DNA of 64,000 bases from Sphagnum magellanicum. Lineage: Eukaryota; Streptophyta; Sphagnopsida; Sphagnales; Sphagnaceae. Positions 35,171 through 47,008 of this stretch are shown here, piece after piece. Position numbers and translations under genes: made by a program. Numbering within the stretch: the stretch's first letter is position 1; the number at the start of each line of letters is the position of its first letter. The notes beneath the pieces were generated by a model. It saw only the letters and a program-made list of their open reading frames with translations, made no database searches and was not told where the DNA came from. The DNA lies in contig CM038915.1 in the NCBI GenBank assembly GCA_021904315.1, positions 6,138,001 to 6,202,000 of the forward strand, written 5' to 3'.

Positions 35171-35814
35171 GTGTGGGGCTGTAGACACCAGTGTTGCCAG
35201 GCAAGCATGGGCAAGCTGGGGGTGTGTGCACCTGGCAGGATTCGCCTTCTATAGCCCACTCTTTGCCATTAAAGGTAGGGTATACTGGAGATACTGAGGG
35301 GAACACTCCAGAGTGTGCTGGCCACAAAATTGGCAACTTGAGCTGATTCTACAGCAATCAAGAGTTAAGAAAAGGGCTGAGGCAAGCCCTTCTTTGAATG
35401 GTTGGGGTTTCAAAAAAGGAAACAGGAATCTGGACTTTTGTAAAGTTGCTTTTTGTAAATAGTATTTATTTAAAAATTTAAGTAAGAAAAATTAAATTGT
35501 TTAATTTAAAATAATTCATGTGATGATGGTGATTTTTCACATGCATATATATAATTGTGTGCATAAAATTTTTGATTTATAATTAAAAATGTAAAAATAT
35601 AAAATTTTAAAAAATGAGTTAAAAAAAATAATCAACTTATTTTTTGACATAATTATTTCCTTCGCATCTGACCTTCATCTAAAGTTAAACATTTTGAACC
35701 CATTGAACATAATTTAACTCTTTTAAAAACTCTTTTAACGTTGAAAAGTATGCAAGACAACCTTGCAAGGGTTTGGGCAACCCTAAACCCATTGCCTAGG
35801 CCTTAATTTATTTA
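35171..35814. other. no gene recognised
   Basis: It contains GGCAAGCATGGGCAAGC near 35,201, resembling part of the hairpin repeats. Otherwise it is AT-rich sequence without features. Confidence 0.35.
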
Positions 35815-36085
35815 AGCCCCTGCCCATTATGTTGAGCATGGTGCCTGGCAAGTCTATGAAGGCAAAGCTTGGCAACGCACTTGGAGCATAATGGGCAAGG
35901 ACAACATCATTCCATGACATTGAGGTCTTGGGTGGCCAATTCAATGATATAATAAAAAGAAATAATGTTCAACATAAACATTTGGATCACTATTATGGGT
36001 CTATTATCATTGACGGAATATTACACTCCATATAATGTGATCAAGAGAATTACATAATCTGCCATCACAGGCCTTAATGTTGTCA
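35815..36085 (+). repeat. hairpin-family repeat, copy at 35.8 kb
   Basis: GCCCATTATGTTGAGCATGG with the inverted GAGCATAATGGGCAAGG about 75 bp later, then ATTCCATGACATTGAG, GTTCAACATAAACATTTGGA and the tail ACATAATCTGCCATCAC. Same block order as the other copies. Confidence 0.7.
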
Positions 36086-36169
36086 TAGTGATGTTCTATT
36101 GTGTATTTGTTGAAGTCTGTGTTTTGTGGCCGCTTTGTTTGTTCTTGACCTTTCTCTCTCCACTATCAT

Positions 36170-36338
36170 AGTACCTTGGCCATTTCCACACATGTCTGTT
36201 GAATAATTAATTAATTTTGAAAAATGCATTTCAACAAATATTATCCTTCACAATATTTTTTGATTTGGAAGAAATAATCTTTGAAAATTTCAACAATTCT
36301 TAAAATAATGTAACTAGTGTCGAATTGGCCAAGGTACT
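36170..36338. mobile_element. MITE with AGTACCTTGGCCA inverted ends, copy 2
   Basis: The ends are AGTACCTTGGCCA and its exact complement, with further partial matching (TTTCCACAC versus ATTCGACAC). The interior TTGAATAATTAATTAATTTT is shared with copy 1 at 12,992-13,190. It is 169 bp long and non-coding. Confidence 0.75.
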
Positions 36339-36439
36339 GGGGTATCTATTGTCTCATCCTGTGCTCATTAGATATAGGCCTCTGGCCAGTTTCTCTGTTT
36401 GGATTGGGTTCTAGTTCTCTAGGAACAGGTTGGTTCCTA

Positions 36440-36640
36440 AGGCTAGAGTGACCCAGCACCCACCTACACACCATGCAGGATGAATGAATGGTGTGGTGAG
36501 AAGAGACCCTGTCTTGTGATTAATCATAGTGCTTAGCTATGTATTGACTACCAACCATTCCTATGCATCTACTTACCTTGTAGCCACCAAGTGCTTTACG
36601 TACTTACATACTACCAACAAGTTCCAATTCCCTACATACT
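36440..36640 (+). repeat. foldback-family fragment
   Basis: GAGTGACCCAGCACCCACCT at about 36,447 matches the head motif at 1998. It is followed by a GGATGAATGAATGG segment and ACTTACATACTACC-type sequence, as in the other members. It is truncated relative to the giant palindrome. Confidence 0.4.
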
Positions 36641-39021
36641 TCCCAATGATATTTATCAGTGGTTTTTTTTTCATTTAAAGTAACCAGTGGGGCCACATAT
36701 GAAGTGCATGTGGCGCTCAATTGGCTAAAACTTAGATGTGATGTTTAGCCCACTGCCAATTATTTATCCCAGCGCCTCTTCCAAATTTAAAGGTGAAAGA
36801 ATATCGCTAGATTTGAAATTCAGTTAGAGGATTCTGGCTGCTATTTTATTGCATTTTGAGTGTTTTAAGCAACATATGAATTTTGTGTCAGATTTGACAA
36901 CTACTTTTGCCAAATTATCGAGTTTAGGACATCTGAGCAAGATAAAATGTGATGTGCAAACACATTTAAATGAAAAACACATACAACTCATGAGACTATT
37001 GTAACAAACACAGGCACTTGTTGGAGAATTGAACCCTTGAGACTAGCCATTCGAGCACAAGTGACTTACAAAATCAACACATGTTAGCATCAGATTATAA
37101 CTTTAAGAAGACATACAAATTTAAACCATATCATGATTGGACTATGGTCTAGAACATGTTGGCATCACAGGAAGAAACGTGTTTGACTTGTAAAACAAAC
37201 ATCAAATCCAATAAAAAGAAAAGCCAACACATTTCTACTTTTGCAAAAATTGGCCTAGCTTCTACACAAAGCATGATGCCCAATGCCTAACCATCATAAG
37301 AATATTGGTGATGTTCTACTTTTCACTAGTCAATGCATTTTGCACATGGGAAATTTTGTAGAGTATAAAATCCATTATACAAATTGTATGTGCACAAAAG
37401 TGGCAAATGGGTAGTGAGTCTATTAGGGGTTTTGACTTTATAAAAGTCAAACTAGAGAAATTGATCTCTCATCGTCCACTCTACCTACTATCTACACCAT
37501 GGTCAATTAACTAATTTCACATACTCAAGGGAGCTCAAGACTAATACCCAAAATGTTGTCACAAGGTGCCACATTTTGGTTAGAGGAATATGTCAAAAAG
37601 AGGTGCCACACATGTTATTGTGTTCAACTTCATTGTAAGCTTGAACATGCCTCGTTGACAATCAAGGTCACTAACATTCAAGAGTTTGAAAATTGCAATA
37701 TCATGGTCATCTTCCCAATGGGTTTTGCCATAATATAAGTTATTTTAATAACCTCAATGTGTTTGGCAAATGATGTTTGACTATAACCAATATTATGGAT
37801 ACATAATCCTAGGAACATCCATGACACCCTAGCCTAGAAATTAAACTTTGTTTCCAAGTTAATTAAATCTTTTGTACTTCATATCTGGTTTATACCCAGA
37901 TTCCTAACAATGATTGCCATTTATTCTACATCTTCCTATGGACGATTGCCTCTTAGACTACATTAAAAAGATTCCAGAAAGAAACATGGATGGGTATGAA
38001 ACTTTGTAATGTCTCTAGCAATTTGTAGCATGTAAAGGTCGTTGTTCTTGACAATTTGTGTTGGGAACATGTGTTAGTTTATGTTGACAATAATCAAACA
38101 TAGAAACCTCTGACAAATTTTGAAGTATATTTGGAGGTGCTCTTACAAAGCATAAAAGCTCATAGGGCAATTTGAAAAGGAAAACAGTTGAAGAAGACAA
38201 GCATTTCACTTTTCAAAAATGCCTGTGTTAGTTTTTTTTTACCTTTTAAACCATGATACTTAATGGTTACCCAATTAGAGGAGTTATTGAATGCTGAACT
38301 TCTTTTACAACTATAAAAATTGTAGGGGAACTTGGGTCATCATATTTTTAAGAAGCCCTAAGTGAGTAAGATTTAATGAAGGTGATTTAGAAGATCTGAG
38401 GAACTATGAAAGGTTTCGAATTTTGATTAGTTTATGTCATCAAAAGTTCAATTGAATTACAAAAGATGATGTTTGAAGGAAAAACTAGTTCGGTATCCAG
38501 TTAACAACTTGGGTCAACACCACAGGTTACACCAGTATATACTACCCATTGATTCTTTCAAAGGGTTTCAAAGCACCATATAAGCTTTTAGGTTATCCCA
38601 CTTGCTAGTTTATTGTTTCCATATATTTTATTGAATGGATTTGAAAGGTTAAAAGGTGACATACAGAAAGAGGTTTCAAAGTAAAATACCATGAAGGGAA
38701 TATTGCAAAGTTGTGAATTGACACCCTTGAACACTTAATCCCAAGTGACTTGTGAATCCAAAATCAACTATACATCTTTCATATCCCAACTCAAGATGTA
38801 GACCTCCTGCCTTACTTCAGGGCTTGATATTCACATCATATAGAACTAGCAAGGCACTTAAAGGTGGGGATCTTACATCAAGCAACAGCCCATCTGCCGT
38901 CTTGCTCTCATATAAATCTTCCAACAACCGCATCTGTTCAACAGCTCTAAACCCAGAAATGAAGTGAAACCTGACAAGATGCACATGCAATCCTCATGGT
39001 ATATGCATTGGCACAAGCATG
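36641..39021. other. no gene recognised
   Basis: No ORF with recognisable features and no repeat shared elsewhere in the window was noted. The segment 38,750-39,021 may be the 3' flank of the minus-strand gene that ends near 39.4 kb. Confidence 0.35.
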
Positions 39022-39430
39022 TCATGACTTTGCTCTTTCTCTTCCAGTAGACAGCAAAGTGGGTGGTAACCAGACTCCCAGTGCTTCTAGTGATAGCTGG
39101 CATAGGTTGGTGAGATCGTTGCCTCCATGTATACATTCGTGAACAACAGTTTCAATGCTAGTGGGTGTATTGATGTGCTGAATGGTCAGTACACCCATTA
39201 ACCACTGGACTAGGTAAGGCTCTCTTATTCTATAAAGTTCAGTGTTCCAGCTGCTGGAATCAAGAAATCCTCTTCCACCCACCATTGAACCATCAAGTTC
39301 GACGGTCATGTTCAAGGAATGGACACCAAGTAAGCAATATCTGTAGCCATAAACCACAAGCCAGACTCCAACTGCAAAAGACACAACAGATATCACACTG
39401 CATACCAATAGGTATGTGGTAGGGTTCACT
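39022..39430 (-). other. 3' flank/UTR with a 157-codon overlapping ORF
   Basis: A 157-codon ORF (39,022-39,495, minus) with one hydrophobic segment starts inside the last exon proposed for the neighbouring gene, in another frame. If the exon frame preferred here (stop at 39,431-39,433) is right, this is untranslated sequence. If splicing differs, part of it could be coding. I see no family match for its product. Confidence 0.25.
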
Positions 39431-42405
39431 TTACATGCTTTTGGCACTGGTAAATGTAGAGAAGCCCCTTTGGTAACATACTCCAGAAGTGCCATACCTC
39501 CAGGCTATTGCTGTCAATAATCCCAATGCACTACCTGCAAGATACATACAAGAAAACATGATAGATAACCCCTAGAATATCTTCTTCAGAAACCTGGCAA
39601 GAGTGCGTCCTTTTGGCCTCCACCACTCCATCACATCTGCATACTTATCAACAATATACTCCCACACTTCTGTGGACTTGAGCATCAACAATTCCTGAGA
39701 ATCAGTTGCAACCTTGCCACTCTTTAGGTAAAGCACTCCGGCAGATCTCCTGGAAATTGCAGCATTTTTCAATTCCTGGAGCTTTGAGTCTATAAACAAC
39801 CTTGTCCTTTCTGAGAGCTCCCCTGATTTGGCAACTCTATAAAGCTCTAAACTTGTTGACTTTACTACCTCCCTAGAATGTGCTGTTTTCTCCATTAGGA
39901 CATGCATTGCATGCACTAGTTGACAGCACTGCCAAATCACAAAACCTGTTCCCAGTGGCCCCAGTATCCATAGTGGCGCAAGATCTTGTGACACTGCTGG
40001 TCCAAAAATGATCAGCACCAACAAGTAGAAAGGGACACTGCACAAACCAAGAAATGTCACAGATATCACTTCAGTATCTCTCCTTAAGTACTGAAAACTT
40101 CTCAATCTTTACAATTAAAGGCAACATGAATACAACTGAGAGATGTAACTCTCATGATAATTGAGAAATCTCCATACCCACGATTGAGGAAGCCAAAAGA
40201 AGATGAAAGCTTCTACTTTTAAGTCAAAGAAAGACTTCCAGATAAGGGCTTACAGAACTAGGAAGGAGGAAGAACACAAAAGGAACAAAACTAGAATGAA
40301 GAAACAACAAATACACACACTTGCAGTATGAACAACAGTGACAGTCTCTCTCACTAGCTCAAGGACCATCAACAACAATGACATGTGATAGTGACTTATC
40401 TATCACAAGTTCCCCACTGACTTCATCAGCTCCCTACAGTGTATATATAGGTCAGTGTAACCACTAACCTGTATACTGAGTTTCTCCCACAAGTCCAGAA
40501 GCAACAGGAAGACCCAGCCATTACACTGGCTAGCAACTAACAATGTAACAACAAAGAAGGGGAAAAACATAGGGAGAAGAAGAGGGCAAACATAAAACAC
40601 ACACACAAGGAAAGCAAACATGGACCAAATGGGTTCAGAAAGCTCCTCACTTACAAGACCCCATACAAAACAATTCATAAGACTCTGAACATTGAAATTC
40701 CAAAATAAAATTTCACTTTATTGAGCAATGCTCTAGTCCTCTTTAACAGAATCTTTAGAGTGTAGCCTTTATTCTTCAGGAGGATGATAAGACTGACCAT
40801 CTGTGAAACAAAGAAAACTGGAGAGCTACAATGCCTGAAGAAACTATGAAACTGACTATAGGTAATGTCCAACCTAGCAGTAACAGAGATATTGGAATGA
40901 ACACAAGGCATATGCATCATGTCAATACCTGCATACTCTGGTTGAGAACGTTTATGAAAGATATCATAGGATATATCTGAAAACATTACTTCACTGCTAG
41001 ACCCAAGAAGTTATAAGAGAAGCCTTTAGAAGTACAATTTAACCCACAAGAGCTTTCCAGTTCAGAAAATATATCAAAGATATCATGAGATGTACCTTGA
41101 GGACTTTGCTTCAAATGTACAATGCTTTAATTGAGAGTAAAATTGTACTTCACTTAAATTAGAAGCACAATTTAACTCAAGAGACACTTTTGGGTATATA
41201 CGCTACTGCCAGAAGAGTCTTTGTCTAGGTACATAACACTCTCAAAGGTCTGGAAAGTCTGGAACAATTGAGAGATGGTCCAATAGTAAGGTTACACTTA
41301 TTTCAGATCTCACAACATATCAGCAAACAGGAAAAAGGGGAAACCTAACCGAGAAAAAGAAAAAAAAAAGAAAACAAACACAGAACTGAGGAGTGGTTGG
41401 AACAACAGAAACAGTAACAAGCATGCTTAGAGACCTTCAAAAGCAGCCTGTCTGGTAATTATCAGCTACTGTAATATCCCAACTGACTTCATCAACTCCC
41501 AGGAGTGGGTGGAGGCCGATGTCATAATTCAACTGACATACTGAACTCCTGGCATGAGACCAGCATCAACAGGAAGACTCAGCCATGAAACTGGCTAGTT
41601 CAGAAAACCTAAAACTGCAGAGAGTACAGAAGCCATGAAGGAAGATGAACAAAAAAGGAAAGAAAAAGGAAAAAACCTAACAAGGGAAGAGGAAGAGAAA
41701 AGTGAGAAACTAAGATAATGAATTATGAGGACAAAGTGGACTTGTAGAAGCTCCTCACTTAGGATTAAGAAGCCCTCAAAATACCCATTTTGAAGATTCC
41801 AAAGGCAGAAATGCCACTTCAGTAAATGCAAGAACTTCACAAGTTCATCTTGAATTTCTGATACTTAGCTATGTCTAATGTTCACAGCCATAGGATGCAA
41901 CGATTCTTACAAAATGACAATGGGCCACTTGATCCAGGGATCTGAATTCTGCCACAATCTGGTACCCTGCATGCTCAAAGGGGAGGACCTAAAATCCATT
42001 GACAACTGCCTTGCATCGAGGCTCTGGATTCTGTCTTTTGCTTCCTGAAATCCCTGTTTTGCAGTATGAAAAATCCCACACTGATGGAGATCTGCTAGGC
42101 CCTCTTGTAGGCCTTGCCAGGTGACAGTCAGCAACTGCCTCCCATCCACCCTTCTTTGTTGCCAATCTGATGATGATGAGAAGTCTATGACCACCCCAAA
42201 TGGGATTGCAGAGATCCTTTTGGATCGCACTGCCTTCCTGCTCAAAGGACTTGCGAAATTTCCACTGCCACACACCCAAAACATACATTTCGCTCTTGTG
42301 ATTCATGGATGTAATTTGAGACACCCATGATGAAAAGGCCCAGATGGAATCAGAATGGCTATGATCCCCATCTCCAAATCCAATTAAACAAATATTTGAT
42401 GCCAT
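39431..42405 (-). CDS. spliced gene, unrecognised membrane-anchored protein
   Basis: Proposed coding exons are 42,405-41,989, about 40,084-39,594 and 39,530-39,431, about 335 residues in all. The start ATG at 42,405 has a good plant context (ACTACCATGGC). Joins at TTTTAG/GTCCTC, CTTAAG/GAGAGA, GCCAG/GTTTCT and GGTAG/TGCATT keep phase. The last intron is only 63 nt. The middle exon predicts two hydrophobic segments (VISVTFLGLCSVPFYLLVLI and a following one) and then a charged helical region. The first exon needs a +1 frame change near 42,260, which could be a sequencing error, a tiny intron or a mutation. I do not recognise the family. The function is unknown; a membrane location is inferred from the hydrophobic segments. 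Confidence 0.45.
39594..40090 (-). CDS. middle exon, two hydrophobic segments plus charged helix
   Basis: The open frame is about 165 residues. Two hydrophobic stretches (about residues 6-30 and 40-58 of the exon) are followed by a charged region with ELYRVAKSGELSERTRLFID and KSTEVWEYIVDKYADVMEWW. Its acceptor is either TTTTCAG at 40,091 (phase 0) or CTTAAG at 40,085 (phase matching the first exon). No ATG opens it; an in-frame TTG upstream is not a credible plant start, which supports it being an internal exon. Confidence 0.5.
40250..41830. repeat. duplicated segments inside the large intron
   Basis: About 40,250-40,720 and 41,340-41,830 align in the same direction, with shared blocks ACTGACTTCATCA(G/A)CTCCC, CAACAGGAAGAC, CAGCCAT, ACTGGCTAG and AAGCTCCTCACTTA. 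Between them, smaller copies of AAAGATATCAT and GAAG(T/C)ACAATTTAAC repeat about 130 bp apart (40,955-41,170). The intron has therefore grown by direct duplication. Confidence 0.65.
41989..42405 (-). CDS. first coding exon, with apparent frame break
   Basis: From the ATG the frame reads MASNICLIGFGDGDHSHSDS and on through a tryptophan-rich part ending GVWQWKF. After about 42,260 the better coding frame is the next one (FGVVIDFSSSSDWQQRRVDG onward, an amphipathic helical stretch), which runs to the donor at 41,989. A GT...AG interval of 49 nt could restore the frame but is short for a plant intron. Alternatively there is a one-base insertion or a two-base loss. Confidence 0.4.
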   Translation of the reverse strand: MASNICLIGFGDGDHSHSDSIWAFSSWVSQITSMNHKSEMYVLGVWQWKFRKSFEQEGSAIQKDLCNPIWGGHRLLIIIRLATKKGGWEAVADCHLARPTRGPSRSPSVWDFSYCKTGISGSKRQNPEPRCKAVVNGF

Positions 42406-42429
42406 GGTAGTTAGGAGACACAAAGGGGG

Positions 42430-42621
42430 TTAGTGGTACGAAATGTAGCAGTCTCTAGAAGAATGCCAGACAAGGACTGACCAGCAAAGGTGTTGAATAC
42501 TGGAAGGCCTCCTCCCTAGTCTGAAGGTAGCTCTCTCATAAGTGGTACAGCAGGTGGCACACCCTGGGCTCCTTGGCAGCGTTCCTGTAACAGTCACAGG
42601 TTGCAAGCTGCACACTGCTAC
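42430..42621 (-). other. probable 5'-UTR exon part of the 39-43-kb gene
   Basis: A branch/acceptor-like TGATTGCAG precedes 42,621, and the exon would run through to the ATG at 42,405. A donor CAACG/GTATGC at 42,873/42,874 further upstream would close an intron of about 250 nt. This places the leader exon at about 42,874-43,550. Confidence 0.35.
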
Positions 42622-43559
42622 CTGCAATCATTTTTAATATGGATCAAACATTATATCATGACCCATTACCCGTAGCAAATGCAAACCCAATATTCCAAAA
42701 GCCATTTGGAAGATTCAACTTCAACAGGTTGAATTCAAAAGGCCTACCAGACCACTGAAACAAATACCTATGGAACTGTAATCTTACTAAAAATCCACTT
42801 CAAAACTTGTCCTGCCAAGGCTTCAATAGATTCAATCAAAACAAAGAGGAAGTAGCATAGTGTTGTTGCATACCGTTGTGTGAAGATTCGAAGGTGCCGC
42901 CATACTTGATTGACACTTCGTCTTGCGTACTTGAGCACTTTGGGGACACTCAGTTCATCACCTTTTCACAACACTGACATGAACCCGATGCTTCCTCAAA
43001 TCTGCAGCAAGCTATACAACAATGTAGGCTAATCGACAGAACATACTGTCGAGACTCTCTAGAAAAACCCTAGTACTTGACTTGAGGACAAAAGGCTGCA
43101 TCATCTCGCTAACCCTAATTCCAGAAACGTTGCATACTGAGCAAGCGCTCCGTTTCTGCACACTCGACACGAAATCTGATTGCAACCCAAATCTCGAATT
43201 GTAAGCTTGTAAACATTCTGAAAAATCGACCCCAAAATCAACCGACTTACACCCTCCTAATGTTTCAGACGGAACAAGGAAAGGCGTCTGAGACCAACGG
43301 TGACTCCGGTACTGACTGAATCATGAAAGCCAAGCTAATCCAAAAACTGGCGCAACGGGACAAAAATCGGCTGTGCATAGACGTGAACGGAATCCTATTA
43401 GAGCTCCAATGCACACAGGAAGAGGAACAGAGAACACAGAGAACTCGAGATTGTGGAAATGGAGTCAAGGTGTGTTCCACATATCTTATGATCATTTGTG
43501 CAGCAATGAATGGTGGCACTCTTGTGCCAACTGGAAACCCTAAAAGGCAGTGTAGATAA

Positions 43560-46500
43560 GGTTTCTACAGTAGTACGCTGTTGGCAAACAATTTTTTGAT
43601 TTTTTTTATTTTGATTTTTTGGTTATTTTGGTTTCTTTATACTAGTGTTGTGCATGTAAATGGCTTAGGACTTACACTTCATGTAAGTGTTAAAAATAAA
43701 TTTAAATATAACAACAGTATAAATGTAACTGTAAAATATTCGGATTCGGATGTGTTAGTGTGAATGATTTACACTTACACAAGATTTACACTTCATATAT
43801 ATTGACATCTACATTCACAAATCTATAAAGATTTCTTAGTGCCATGGCAGCACTGGCTGCCTGCTCACGAATTACAACCTATAACTCTTTCTGTTGTGAT
43901 GTCACTTGCACACCATTGTGCACTTTCACATAACTCTTGTGTACAATGCATAACTCTTGTATAGAAAATTTGCTATGATTCTTCTTTTTTTTAAATCAAG
44001 ATTTTGCAATTTTTTTCTCAAATGATGATTGCATTTGTGATGGAATTTTTCCAAAATTTTGCAACAGTGTGAAATTTTGTGTGCCCTGCTCCTCATCCCC
44101 AATATTCTCAAATTGCAATGCCCCCTTTGTTGTCATAATTAGAGCTTGTATGTTGCAATATCTTAGTTTTTTCAAAGGTTATCATGAAATTTAAACGTAG
44201 GTAGATCAGGACACATAGGATGTATAATTCTTGAAGGTAAGTATATGCAAACGCTCCCACTGCATTAGAGTGGACATAACATCCTCCTCTATTTTAGGAG
44301 GGATATACAGGAATGTATATTGCCCTTGAAAAACATTAGGAAATTTCTCCAAATATGTCATGCAATTTCTCTGACTGTTTTTCAGTCTTGGAGTCATGTT
44401 GTGAATGATTCTTTGGATGATGAATTTTTTATTCTCTTTCGAAGCCAGTTGTGAGCCTCCATAAGACACTTTCTAATGGCAATTTTTATAACCCACTGAA
44501 ATACTTTTAAAGCTAATACTTTTAATGCTTGTGAAGAATTTTCAACATGTGACTCCAAAATCTAACTTCTAATTTGGATATGAGACCAATAAGAAGAACT
44601 ATGTTTTTTGGTTGTTTGATCAAAATCTGGAAGTTATCAGATTCTAAACAATACAACTTTTCAAAAAAAGCAAATCTAGCTGAAACTAAGTTAATTTCAA
44701 AAAAATCAAAATCAAAATTAAAATTACAAATTAAAATATGCAATATGATTTTCATGAGAATATACCCTATTAATAAATTTTTCATTTAAATTTTTTTTCA
44801 AAATGCAAGTATACATGTTGGAGTGTTTGAATTAGGTATATATCATCTAAGAGCATCTCCATCTCACAGCAATAAATTCTTCTTGATATTAAATTTTGCA
44901 ACAGGCTGAACCTTTTAAAAATATTTCCTTATTATGATTTTGGTCAATGATAATAATTAACCCAAATGTAAAGACTTAAATAATCTCTTATTGTTTTATA
45001 TGAATTTTTTAATATTTATGGGTGAGGACATTGAATATTAAACATTAAGTTTTTATTTTATTTTATAATGATGCAGTTTATGGTTGGGGGGTGGAGATGC
45101 GCTATAAGATAAGAGCAGAGCAACTTTCAATGTGTCAATTTCCCTGTTTTAAAATTGATTGATGTAATCGCTAGTTTATAGTCAACATTTGGTGACAATC
45201 TGAAAAATTATACAAATCCACAAGAATCTGGATCCAGAATGTGCTGAAATTGGACAGAAAACTTGTTATACTAGTTTTCCAATTCTTAAAACCCAAAAGT
45301 GGCTTGGCTTAGAAGTCAGGTAACGTTCCCACAACTTTGGATTGATGTTCTACCTTGCAAAGAACGTATTAGGAGAATTGAACTAACAAAATCAGAGTAA
45401 CATGATTACAAACAGTATAACTCACAAGCTCATTAATTTCAAGCTGGTCATGAATTGTATTTACTTTAGTCCATTGGCTTCAATTTTGTCTTGAGTGGGA
45501 TTTCACTATTGAAAAAGAAGTCAGTGGTAGCTACTTTGGAGCTTATACAAGTCTGTATTGAAGAACTTGGGTACAAGGAATTGACATGTTGAAAACCATC
45601 ATACTTACTAACTTAAATTGAACCGGTTCAAGTTTTGAAGAGCATAGGAGGCTGTAAATGGAAAGACTGGGTTTGGGAACATATTCCCATTTTCTCACTA
45701 ACAAAAGTTGACGTATACTGTCATTCAGAAATGGTTTTGGAAGTGATGTGTACAAGTCAGTTGTGAGTACATGGACGTACTTTTGGGTCTAAATTACAAT
45801 TACATCAGACAGTAAATTCATTGCATATAATCTGATGACCCTTACATTATTATTCAACTTCATTACTAAGAATTGAATTATTACCTTTCTTTTTCCAGGT
45901 TCAAGTATTCATGAAGGTTCATAGATGATAGATTCTCATTTAAGTGGAAAACAAATTATCCAAGGCACCATGGAAATAGTTTCAGTTAAACTTTTAAATG
46001 CTTATCATGGACATGCAATTGTTTTATGTATGATACATTAGTGGGTGTCAAAACCTCTGCTTGTCTCAACCGAGATTAGTGCTCACGGCATAAGTGTAAA
46101 TCAGCATTGATTGCTAAGTGTATGCTCGGTTGGTTTAGAACATTTGCTGATGAGATTAGGGCCGATTCAAAACACGACCTCAGGAGGTTAGTTTTGAATT
46201 AACACTAGATTCAATCTCTTGGGGCCTCACCTTATTTTTTTTGACATAAGCAATAGATAAAAAATTGATGTGTAAAATGGCATGAAAGTTGAATGGAAGA
46301 TGATCTCCTCTCATTGGTTCCTTCTATATTAGCATTGATCATAATAAGTGATGATTTAAGCGAAGGTTTGACAACCCACTCTATCATGTTAATCCAACTT
46401 AATCCAAGTAGCAAGTTGCGAGCTCAGTTATTAGGACGTGCATGAATCTAGATTGATCATTTATGCATGTTAAATTATGTCATATTTAACCCAACCTGCA

Positions 46501-46990
46501 ACCTAATTTATGTCAAAGCACATTAGAGGGAACCACTATGGCGCACTCCATCAATCCTGCAGCAACGTTTTTGTCAGATCCTGTTTATTTGGGACTGTGA
46601 ACGGAAGTAGCACTGATCCAAAGTAAAATTGCACAGGGCACACGATGCAGCAGGAGATGCCAAAAGATCAGAACATTACATTTAGAGAACTTGAAACATC
46701 CTTGAAACTGTTTGTGTAAGGAATATATATGAGTTTTAGAGGTGTTCCGGAAGATGCCTCTTCCCCAAAATAAAAATATAAAACAAAAATCAAAGCAAAA
46801 AAGAAAGGTACCATATTCACTAAACAAACATGCAGCACTAATTAATTTCTAAGAGTAGATCAGGATTCAGCAATAGAAAATTCTTGAACATATCCCTATT
46901 CTTGAACAGATCCTTGCTGCCTAGACTGCACTAGCTAGACTATAGTATTGCGGTAGCTAGTTGACTCATGTGAACCACTGGGGAATTACC
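43560..46990. other. no gene recognised
   Basis: No dispersed repeat identified. Minus-strand ORFs at 44,206-44,469 and 44,522-44,785 lack features. A possible polyadenylation signal for the F-box gene (AATAAA, minus strand) lies near 46,583-46,590. Confidence 0.35.
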
Positions 46991-47008
46991 ACGTGAAAGA
47001 AACCCTAG

